Positions 54,056-62,831 of a stretch of DNA of 64,000 nucleotides are shown in pieces. The notes under the pieces were generated by a model. It searched no databases. It saw only the letters and a list, made by a program, of their open reading frames with translations, and was not told where the DNA came from. The first letter of the stretch is position 1. Every line of letters starts with the position of its first letter. The position numbers and the translations under genes are program-made. Source of the stretch: Bemisia tabaci (taxonomy: Eukaryota; Arthropoda; Insecta; Hemiptera; Aleyrodidae); the NCBI RefSeq assembly GCF_918797505.1, contig NC_092797.1:16195372-16259371 (forward strand). Direction: 5' to 3'.

Positions 54056-54283
54056 CACTGGAAAAAAAGTCCCTTGGATTTAGGGTCCAGACTCTTAAAC
54101 CCATTGACAAGAAAAAATACTATTGATTCAATCGGATTTTTCCTTGAATCGAAGAGCCAAGCCTCTTGATTTCAGCGGATTTCCTCTTGATTCAAGGAAA
54201 AATCCGATTGAATCAAGAGTTTCTTTTCTTGTCAATGTTTTTAAGAGTCTAGACTCTAAATCCAAGCGACTTTTTTTCCAGTG
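54056..54283. mobile_element. MITE, family B copy 6
   Basis: CACTGGAAAAAAAGTCCCTTGG to CCAAGCGACTTTTTTTCCAGTG, a particularly symmetric copy whose inner ATTCAATCGGATTTTTCCTT block is exactly mirrored. Confidence 0.94.
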
Positions 54284-54678
54284 CACCTGCTGTTAAAAAG
54301 ATGTTTGTAAGAGACTCTATTTGTCTTTCTTTAGGGCCTACGGAAAGTTTCGCGATTTTTTCTAGCGGCCGTTTAGTTGACTCGCCGATACTTTCATCAT
54401 TTCCTGATTTCAAAGCTCTCGGTCGGTAGCCGGCACGAACCAGAGCAAAAAAGCCTAGCAGACGACGATCCTGGCGGGGAGTCTAGCTGCTTCGTGGCTA
54501 AACTTTAATAGCTACGTGAAAGGCACAATCAAAATAGCGAGCGGCCTGTACGCGACTCCATTGCGCTCACCGGAGGACCATCCGTTGCCACTGTTGCATA
54601 ATTGGCAAAACTAAGGAGTTTTTTTTTCACTTTTACTGCTCACTTTTTAACCAGATTTTCCACTTATATGTTATCATT

Positions 54679-54967
54679 CGAGGTGTCTATAAGTCCGAAA
54701 TTACCGGAAAGTACGGAAATAGTACTGATTTTTTAAGGGCGGTCCGGAATTACTGAAAAGGAGCGGGAATTCCGCAAGAAAGTCCGGAATTTTTTTCATT
54801 TTTATCGCAATTTGAGCGAGGAATTCAAGTTTTTGAAATTTTTTGACTTTCGTCAATTGGAGGTACTGAAAAAGCACTGAATTTTTCTGTTGAGGAGGCA
54901 CTGAATTTCTTGGGAATGCACTGTAAAAGTACAGATTTTTGGCCAGCCTGTTTTAGTAGACACTCTG
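54679..54967. mobile_element. MITE, family D copy 3, with TSD
   Basis: CGAGGTGTCTATAAGTCCG to AGTAGACACTCTG with the family D interior. Flanked by TCATT on both sides (5-bp duplication). Confidence 0.9.
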
Positions 54968-55025
54968 TCATTACTTCAGTTGTCTGACTTCCCAAATTTC
55001 AATTTGTTTTCTCAATTATATCTAG

Positions 55026-55063
55026 AATTCTACCGGGCGAATTATGAGAACTTCGTTGAATGG
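55026..55063 (+). CDS. Candidate 38-nt exon (uncertain)
   Basis: Acceptor TTTTCTCAATTATATCTAG and donor TGG|GTGAGCAGTA enclose FYRANYENFVEW, a coding-like dodecapeptide. The open frame extends both ways (54980-55207), so the splice sites are not required. It does not match the phase of the next large exon directly. Confidence 0.22.
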
Positions 55064-56120
55064 GTGAGCAGTAATCCCAATTTTTGGTCGAAGAGTGAGC
55101 TTTTCAACTTAAGAAATCAGAAAAAAAAAATCATTTGTAATCGTCTGAGGAAGAGGATCAGATTTCAAAGTTCGCAACTTGGCAAGACTGGTCCTCGAGA
55201 TCATTAAGCAAGAGATGAATCAGTCGATGTTAAAGCCTAACGAGTTAATTTCATGATGAGCCTAGAGGTAAATATGAATGCTCAAATTCCAGGGTTCATC
55301 AGATGGTAGACATGTTCGGTTTTTTACATCGAACTTTTCAGGCATCGCCGCACCAATGTTAGCTTTGTCGATGTCACAAATTGCACTCCTACGGTTCGGA
55401 CCATCACGGTCGCGTGGAAAATTATTTTCGCCCGCCATGAAATTTCTCTCCAAGCATTGGGATGTTATAATAATTGCAATTTTTTATACCAAGGAGCCGT
55501 ATCACTCTCCGAAGCTTATGATTTTAATGCCTTCGTCTCAATGGTCATTACGGTTGGGCTCTTTTTGAGAGCTCGAACTTTCTTTGGTCCAGACACCACT
55601 TTCATTAGATCCAATCGTCCGTAGATCTGAGTGAGAGGCGGAATCGCTCTTCCTATTCGCCGAAAAGTGAAAGAAGTGGGCTGGGAAAACAATAAAAATT
55701 TTATGCTCAAGGGTACTTTTAGGTCGATAAGAGATTCGCCCCTCTGACTCTACAAAGCATGATCCTTAAGGAGCTGTCCCAAAAGCACGTAACGCTCTAG
55801 GGAGGGGGGGGGTGGTCGAGGAGTGTGTTACGCCATTTTGTTTTTCGGTGTTAAAGGATAGGGACCAGGGACCTGGGACCTGCGTCCCAGAAGCGTTACA
55901 AGGGGAGAGGGGGAGGGAGGGAGTCGGAAATGCCAATAAAGTGTGTTACGTAATCTAGGGGGGGGGGATCTTAAGTCTTATACCCCACAAAAATGTATAA
56001 AGTAGACAGAATATCTTCAAAAGGAGGTACAAGATGGTAAAAAATTGCATTATTCTTTAGTTTAGCCCTGGCGAAACGTCTGCAAAAAAACCCTGGTAAA
56101 AATTGGCAGTAGGATCTGGG
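55064..56120. other. No supported gene
   Basis: Open frames on both strands at 55262-55710 without domains. G-rich runs at 55800-55812 and 55962-55970. AAAAGCACGTAACGCTCTAG and related GTTACG words at 55780-55960 may be an eroded repeat. Confidence 0.35.
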
Positions 56121-56350
56121 TTCCGAAATACTATAGACCTACAGCCGGCTGTAAGATTTCCTATAGCCTCTATAGCCGGCTATACAATTTCTTATAGTCC
56201 TTTACAGCCGATGGCGATAAACTTACAGCCAGGCAATAAACTGTAGAGCCCGACTGTATAATTTGTCATCGCTTCCTATAGCCCGGCTGTTTGATTTTCT
56301 TCGCTCTCTACAGCCAGCTGTATGATTTTCTATCGCATTCTATAGCCGGC
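56121..56350. repeat. Tandem repeat with CTATAGCCGGCTGTA units
   Basis: Seven or eight diverged copies of a ~28-bp unit such as CTATAGCCGGCTGTATGATT followed by TTCTAT. The unit core GCCGGC is itself palindromic. Confidence 0.85.
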
Positions 56351-56845
56351 AAAAATAATTCCTGATATTTTAAAATGCAGCTCTTATTGTCAATTTTTAC
56401 CTCCAGGAATGACTACTAAAATATTGTCTGTAGTGAAATAAGTCTATTTTAATGAAAGGTCCACAGTTTGTGCTTCTGTAAAAATTGCCGAGAATCCTTT
56501 TATCACATTCGGAAAATTACACAGCCATTAAAACAATCTCTTTCCTCGAGAAATGTGATTTTCAATGCTCAAATATTTAAAAAATCTTTCATCCATTATC
56601 CATTATGTACTCTTGCCAAATTGTATCCAGGGTTCGTCAAAACATTTAAAATGTGCTAAGACTCTCATAAAACGACTCTTAAGATCAGTCTAAATGTGTA
56701 ATTGAATATTTCAGGGGGCGCTTACATCTTTAAACCTTTTACAAGTACTACATTCTAGACCTTAGTTTGGTAGCCAGTGGATCTCCTGTGAAATATATAT
56801 GACTGTGATCTAGGACATTCGTGTGCGTTTATTGATAGATCGACT
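56351..56845. other. No recognised feature
   Basis: AT-rich with no supported gene or repeat. Confidence 0.5.
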
Positions 56846-57097
56846 CTACCGTCCTAAGGAAAAACGCCGTATGAACCTTCAGGCATTGCCAAATTTCCTT
56901 TGATATAACACGAATTTCCTGATAAACATATGAATATTTTCCTTCCAATTTTTCAGATAATTTTGTTCGCAATTCCACCTAAATTTCCTGAAATTTTCAA
57001 GGAAAAATATCCATATCTTTCCAAAAAAATGATCATTTAATCGAGGAAAATTTGGCAACTGTCAAATGTTCATACGGTGTTTTTCCTTAGCACGGCA
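56846..57097. mobile_element. MITE, family A copy 9
   Basis: CTACCGTCCTAAGGAAAAACG to GGTGTTTTTCCTTAGCACGGCAT, family interior intact. It ends about 100 bp before the acceptor of the large coding exon. Confidence 0.92.
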
Positions 57098-57194
57098 TAT
57101 TCATATTCATTTTTGAGCCTAAGTATCAATGTTTGTAAAATTATCGCGCTCTGAAGTTAAAAATGCTAATTTTGCCTCGTTTATTCTGTTCCAG

Positions 57195-57292
57195 GGTACT
57201 GCGATGTGCAACTAGGGACCACTCCAGAGCCGCGACTCAAAATGAGCCCAAGCGACGCCGCAAGCACATCAGGTGAAAAAGTACCGTAAATC
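57195..57292 (+). other. Upstream part of the large exon: 5-prime leader or readthrough coding
   Basis: The exon begins after the strong acceptor CGTTTATTCTGTTCCAG. In the frame of the main coding region the segment reads YCDVQLGTTPEPRLKMSPSD and on to GEKVP, then stops at TAA (57287-57289), only one codon before the ATG at 57293. An upstream ATG at 57242 opens a 15-codon frame in the same phase. A CATCAG|GTGAAA donor-like site lies at 57271. It is therefore either leader with an upstream open frame, or coding sequence ended by the stop. Confidence 0.6.
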
Positions 57293-59606
57293 ATGGCACG
57301 ACTGATGCACAGCCCCGACGGGCAGACCAAGGGGGCGGCAGGGAAGTCCCTGGGGACCGAGACTCCCCCGGAGAAGGTTGCCCCGCGGTTCAGAGCGGTC
57401 AAAGAGTGCCCCAAACGACGACCAAGCTTCAAAACCCGCGGGCTAGCCTCAGCGACCTCTAACGGCGGCCCACGCACCTACCGGGCCACCAAAATCACCA
57501 TATGCTCGAGCAACGTCGCAGCGCTCGCCTCCAAGTTCAACGCGGTCATCGTCCAGGATGACGTCAAAGGACGAGCTTTCGTCAAGAAGCTCCAGAACCC
57601 CCACCGCAAACCCCTCAAAACCACGAAGGGCTCCGTCAAAGCTGCCATCGAGATTTTCGAGAACAAAAGCGAGAAAGCCTCGAAGAAGAGCGGCGACCGC
57701 CCGAAAATCGTCTTGATCCGCAAAAACTCGTCCATAGCGCGTTTGGCGACCAAGACGACGTCGAAACCCCCCGCTAAAACCGGAAGATCTGATGTTGGGG
57801 AAGTTACAGCCCCCAAAAAACCAGCCCTGACCAGGAAGGGTTCCAGCAACCGCACCGAAAAACCGGTCTCGCCGGTCCTTCAAAAAACCAGGAAAAACTC
57901 GTGTAGCGATGTTAAAGGTTCTCAATCGTGCGAGGAAATTATAAAAAATGCCAAGAATAGACTTAGACAAACTTTTATTCTAGAGGGAGGCTCAGAGGTC
58001 CGAACCGATAGGCGGATTCGCGAGGTGAATAAAAATTCCGTCGACGTCCCGGATAGCGCCGAGAAAAAATCCTCGACTTTAAGCAGATTGCCAAAGAACT
58101 CCGACCGACTGGACATCGGGAAGGAGAATTATTTTAGGTACAAAACTTTGAGTTTGCCCAGCAAACCCGACTTGAAACCAAAACCGGACTTGGCGAAAAT
58201 CTCCAAAGAGGAATCCATCGACAAAGTCAAGGCCGACAGCGCGCGAGAGCAAAGTTCGGAAAAGCTCATCCTCAACGAAAGCAAACGACCGCTCACGGCC
58301 AAAGACCAGGACGTGAATGTCGATGAAAAAACCAGCGTTCCAAAATTCAAAATCCCCCCCAAGACTGATCGTTTGTATAATCTGGACGCGTCCAAAGAAG
58401 CGCAGAAGAATTTCAAACCGAACAATTCGTTCTTATGGAGGCAGTGCTCCTACAAGAAGGAAGAAACGATCAAGGAGGAAAACGAGATTGTTCTCAGCGT
58501 CACCTCCAAGTCCGAAAGTTTGAGTCGAGACGGCTCCACGCGGTCGTGCGAATCAAGCTCCGGAGTAAGTCGAACCGAATCGAATTCGGAACCCAACGAT
58601 TCCTCGGAAATAAAAGAACAAATCGTTTCGAACAAATCCTCTTTGCATTCCGCCCGAAAACTACTCACGCAAACCAGCACAAGTAGCACCAGCTCGGAAG
58701 ACAAAAAGGAAGAACAGGAACCACCCCTGAAACCTCTCACCGTCCCCGAAAAAACCAACCAGGAGTACCTGAAAACCAAACTAACCTCGAACAGATCCGC
58801 CTTATATTCGTCGAACCTGATCAAGAAGAACGAGATCAACAAAGCCAGCTCGGAGTTGACGGTCAACAAAACCGGTCAAAAGTCGAGTAGTCTCTTCGAC
58901 TTGAACCGGTCCTTGGGGTGGAGTAGTTCGAAAGACTCGGGGATCGACTCCTCGAACGAGAGTCAAAGATTCTCGCTGCCCCAAACCGAGTTGACGCGGA
59001 TGAACAACTCGGCTCTGGAGAAGACCTACTCGGAGAACCAAATCCACAACTCCAAAGACTCCGGCATCGACAGCTCTCTGGAGAGTCAGAGGTTCTCCTT
59101 GCCGTTGATCGAGGACGAAGAAGAGACCGAGAACAGCCTGTACGAGCACGAGATCCGCGAATCCAAAGGCGGGCTCGAGGGCGACCACACGACCGAGTCC
59201 TGTCTCTACGAGGAGATCGTCTTCCGGAAGGACGACCGCGGCGGGAAAGCCCGGACGGACTACTACGACAAGATCTCGATCGACAAGTTGAACATTTTGG
59301 CCCTGAACAAATCCAAAGAGGAGGAATCGTTCTACGACCAGATCGACAAGTTCGATCGGTTGAACCAGGACGATCACTACACGCTGATCAGCGACTACGA
59401 GTCGAACATCTACGACGACATCGTCCACGTCAAGGGGGCCGACGATGGGGACGCGTCCAACTGCTACGAGTCGATCCGCGAGGGGACGTTGACCAAGTCG
59501 TCGAGCCAGACCTCCGACTCGGATAGTTCTTGGGAGCATAATAATAGTCTCTACGCTCTTCGGCCGCCCTCGCTTCATTCTACCTCGTCGCTTTCCCTCA
59601 ACTCAG
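57293..59606 (+). CDS. Large exon of a disordered signalling/scaffold protein (partial)
   Basis: 771 codons plus one base, from an ATG preceded in frame by TAA, to the donor CTCAACTCAG|GTAAGAG. The frame stays open past the donor into a MITE, but codon use and composition end there. The protein is rich in Ser, Lys, Glu and Asp with no membrane segment or folded catalytic domain. Residues 547-561 and 588-602 repeat KDSGIDSS(N/L)ESQRFSL, holding DSGxxS phosphodegron-type motifs. Residues 617-729 carry acidic Tyr sites: YEHEI, YEEI (639), YDKI (658), YDQI (681), YDDI (707), YESI (725), as SH2 ligands. The N-terminal third is basic, with VAALASKFNAVIVQDD and GSVKAAIEIFENK segments that look conserved. 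Inference: an adaptor or the N-terminal region of a larger signalling protein (a Dbl-type RhoGEF is one guess). I do not recognise the gene. It is much richer in GC than its surroundings. Confidence 0.85.
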
Positions 59607-59638
59607 GTAAGAGTCCCTTTTATATTCGCATGTTACTC

Positions 59639-59909
59639 CAGGGTGTCTACAAATCCGGAAGTAGTACTGATTTTCTAGGATGGTCCGGAAGTACTGAAAA
59701 AGTGCGGAATTTTTGCAAGAAAGTCCGGAATTTTTTCATTTTTGTCGCAATTCGAGCGGGAAATTCTCATTTTTCGAATTTCGTCAGTTGAAGGTATTGA
59801 AAAAGTACTGAATTTTTCTGTTGAGGAGGGACTGAATTTCTTGGGAACGTGCTGAAAAAGCACTGTCAAAGTACTGATTTTTGGCCAGCCTGTTTTAGTA
59901 GACACCTTG
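59639..59909. mobile_element. MITE, family D copy 4, in the intron
   Basis: CAGGGTGTCTACAAATCCGG to GTAGACACCTTG, 271 bp. Flanks TACTC and TTCTC match 4 of 5. It starts only 32 bp after the donor of the large exon, and translated runoff of that exon into it is not real protein. Confidence 0.9.
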
Positions 59910-59934
59910 TTCTCATGAAATTCTATAGGATGTT

Positions 59935-60186
59935 CTGCCGTACCAAGGAAGAACGCCGTATAAAAATTCGAGAGTCGCCAAATTGCCCTTGATAAAACAT
60001 GTATTTTTGACGCAATTTAAGCGTATTTCCTTCCAAATTTTTAGATATTTTAGACTCAATTGCGTACAACATTGTCTGATAATTTTGGGGAAAAATATTT
60101 AAAATTTCCCCAGTAAATTAGGTTTTTATCGAAGGAAATTCGGCAACGTCTGAAGGCTCATACGGCGTTTTTCCTTTACACGGCAG
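59935..60186. mobile_element. MITE, family A copy 10, in the intron
   Basis: CTGCCGTACCAAGGAAGAACG to GCGTTTTTCCTTTACACGGCAG with the usual interior. Confidence 0.92.
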
Positions 60187-60500
60187 TGTACCGCCCCGTG
60201 GCCGCATGTTGAATTTTTGCTGAAAACGAATCCGTAATGCCCAGAAGCACCTTCGGTTGCATCTTTTCAAGAAATTTCCTCTGTAATACCAATATTGGTT
60301 ATAGGATATCTCGTCAACGATTTTTTGTCCGCGCACCTGTTTTTTCCAGTAATTTACATCCACGCGTTTTTTCGGCACGGAGGTTTTGGTCCACGTGCCA
60401 GTTGAGACCCAAAGTTCATTGGTCCACATGTAAATACAAACGACAATCGCTCACGACGTTTTTGAAGAAAATGTATAATGTCTTGGACGAATGAGGGTTT

Positions 60501-60550
<50 letters not shown>

Positions 60551-60920
60551 TTTGTTTGATCCAACGGAGAATAATATATAATTGAGATTTTTGGTAAAAA
60601 TGAGGGAGCGTCAATTCCATCAGATAAAATTCACTAAAACTCTCTACACCTCTTTGGTGCAGCAGGACTTAATTATCTTTCAAGAAATGCCCACCTTGCT
60701 TTACCTGAACCGGATGAACCTTTTGATTTGCCTTAGCTAAAGGCTCTTAGATTTTTCCTGTGTACGATAAGTATCTTGATTTATATTGCGAGGAAAGATC
60801 TGTACTTTTAAAGGATGCCTGTCATATTTAATACGTTCAATTTCGTATAATACTGTCACCTCTGTTGTGAAATAGTTTCTTCAGGCGCCGCCGCACGGCT
60901 ATCAGCGCAAAACGCGCATG
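60187..60920. other. Presumed intron with T48 tract
   Basis: Pure T run at 60502-60549. Minus-strand frames next to it are incidental. No other feature. Confidence 0.5.
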
Positions 60921-60994
60921 GGCACCTACAAACCTAAGTGGATACTTCAAGCATTGTGCAATGCGTGAAGTATCCACTTAGGTTTGTAGGTGCC
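60921..60994. repeat. Near-perfect 74-bp hairpin
   Basis: GGCACCTACAAACCTAAGTG and the following 16 bases pair with the second half at 35 of 36 positions around a 2-base loop. It may be a very short MITE remnant or a hairpin RNA; only one copy is seen in the window. Confidence 0.85.
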
Positions 60995-61746
60995 AGTGAG
61001 CCTCTCGCGCTGGCAGCACGCCGCTCCGCTCTGTTGAGCTTTATTATTAATACTCGCATAGTCAGCGTTTTTTAACTGATGATTTTGAAATGTTTGTACA
61101 CTCCGCATTGATTATTCTCATTTAAATTTATGAAAAAAAAATATGTATCAATTTATTAAAGGAGAGTAATGATGTAATGTGTTTTTTAAATATTGGTGGT
61201 TCCGTGTCAAATTTAATGATTTCCAAGGCACTTTAAATTTTTATTTTATATTTTGTGCTTTTACTGTGCTGCAGCGAGGTGTACGCGCAACCAAACGTTC
61301 CGAATTTGACTATTTGACTCTAAAAGATCGATGTACAAATGGGTTAAAAGTAAAGATTGCGTGGCTCTTGGTTTTTTCCCCTCTTTTATTCAGCTCCGCT
61401 CGGTTAAATTATTTCGAAATACCCACGGGTCTCTCTCTGTGAAATTCGATCCACTTGTCAATTACAACGGCCCTCCGAAGATTCATTCGTGACCCTTTAT
61501 CCCTGCCACGATCGCGCTCTGGCGGTCGGGATTGGCACCGTTCCTGCGGCGTGAACCCGCAAAAAAGGGCTAACCTTGGCATTCCTCCGGCGGCTCTCAC
61601 CGATACTAGATCACTCTCACTTTCAGCGCCTCAGACAGCCGGGCGACGGACTGGACTTTTGAGCCGTCCGAATGCAAATGTAACGCGCAATTGGCGTGAC
61701 GCTAACGACAAAAAGCCTTCTTGGTCGACGCGACGCGACGGCTACG
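60995..61746. other. Presumed intron; one possible exon
   Basis: After the very good acceptor TTTTTCCCCTCTTTTATTCAG, 61394-61492 is open for 32 codons (starts LRSVKLFRNTHGSLSVKFDP) then TGA. It is not phase-compatible with the large upstream exon. The rest is CpG-moderate sequence without a domain. Confidence 0.25.
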
Positions 61747-62001
61747 CTGCCGTGCTAAGGAAAAACGCCGTATGAACCTTCAGGCGTTGCCAAGTTTCCT
61801 TCGATAAAACGCGAATTTCCTGGTAAACTTATGAATATTTTCCTCCCAATTTTTCCGATGATTTTGTTCGCAATTTCACCTAAAGATTCTGAAAATTTAA
61901 AGGGAAAATATCCATAACTTTCTTCGAAAATAAACATTTAACGAAGGAAATCTGGCAACTCTCGAATGTTTATACGGCGTTTTTCCTTAGCACGGCGGCA
62001 G
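61747..62001. mobile_element. MITE, family A copy 11, with TSD, abutting an exon
   Basis: CTGCCGTGCTAAGGAAAAACG to GCGTTTTTCCTTAGCACGGCGGCAG (with an extra GGC near its end). Flanked by TACG on both sides. Its right end supplies the pyrimidine tract and AG immediately before the proposed exon at 62002. Confidence 0.94.
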
Positions 62002-62110
62002 TACGGTTACGAAACGAGGGCCGGGATTTTGAAGACGTCCTGACCTTGCTGGGGTCGCGGCTGAGGACTTTTTCGGACGCGAAAGAAAGTGCTGCGGGCC
62101 TGGGCGACAG
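62002..62110 (+). CDS. Proposed next exon of the large plus-strand gene
   Basis: Open in the phase left by the 59606 donor: joined to its last base it reads VRLRNEGRDFEDVLTLLGSR, then LRTFSDAKESAAGLGD, to the strong donor CGACAG|GTGAGTGATC. The two other frames contain stops (the alternative AG at 61990 leads to TGA after 17 codons). GC-rich like the large exon. No domain recognised; the segment looks helical. Additional exons between the two are possible. Confidence 0.45.
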
Positions 62111-62526
62111 GTGAGTGATCACTCTGTCATTGCCACTTGGCGGCGGATTTCCGGGGGCCGCCGCTTGGCGTTTGGCATCGGGTTTTGAGGGAAACTTGGG
62201 ATTTTGGCTCGGCTCTGCTCGTGCATAAATTAACGCGCTGTCCGTGTCAATTAGCCGGCTGATTCTTTTTGAGAGGCGCGTGGTGTAGGTCTTGAGGCTT
62301 TTACCGTAGCTTTTGAAGTGAACGGTATCCGATTTCGGAGCGGTCGGGTTTGGACTGATGACGGATTCAACAGGGATCAGTTTAACTGCATCAGACTCGG
62401 CATAGTTTCATCGCATTTCTCATTTGTTAACAGAAATTTTGTCATAATGTACTTTACTTTCAAGAGGAAGCTCACAGAAAGCTTCAAGGCGTCATGAGAC
62501 TTGGTTCGCCGTCAAAAAATGAGGCA
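62111..62526. other. Presumed intron, no feature
   Basis: GC-rich at first, then AT-rich. Nothing recognised. Confidence 0.5.
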
Positions 62527-62831
62527 TACACGGAGGAAAAAACTTCGTGTATGGGACCCGAAGTTGAGGTCGTATGGATCTCTGAAGTTTTCTGATCACG
62601 CATGCGAAAACTTGAGGTCGAGCTGCCGAAGTTCGGGTCAGACATCGAGGTACTTCGGTATGTACCGGAGTACTTCAGATGTGTGACCCGAACACTTCGG
62701 TATAAATCGAAGTACTTCAGATGTCTGCCCCGCACTTCAGCAGCTGGATCTCAAGTTTTTAGATACGTGATCCGAAAACTTCATATGACCTGAACTTCGG
62801 GTCCCACGCACGAAGTTTTTTTCTCCGTGTA
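62527..62831. mobile_element. MITE, family I copy 2
   Basis: TACACGGAGGAAAAAACTTCG to CGAAGTTTTTTTCTCCGTGTA. The interior repeats ACTTCGG/CCGAAGT words in both orientations, so most of its 305 bp can fold back. Short frames inside are incidental. Confidence 0.88.

Noticed and set aside
58802..59578. A 258-codon open frame on the minus strand inside the large exon
   Set aside because: It is antisense to the well-supported plus-strand coding frame, and is explained by the GC-rich codon use of that exon (Val/Leu/Asp-rich antisense product). The same holds for other antisense frames between 57449 and 58869.
59607..59791. C-terminal extension of the large coding frame past 59606
   Set aside because: A consensus donor sits at 59607, and the extra residues are translated from intron and the family D MITE that starts at 59639.
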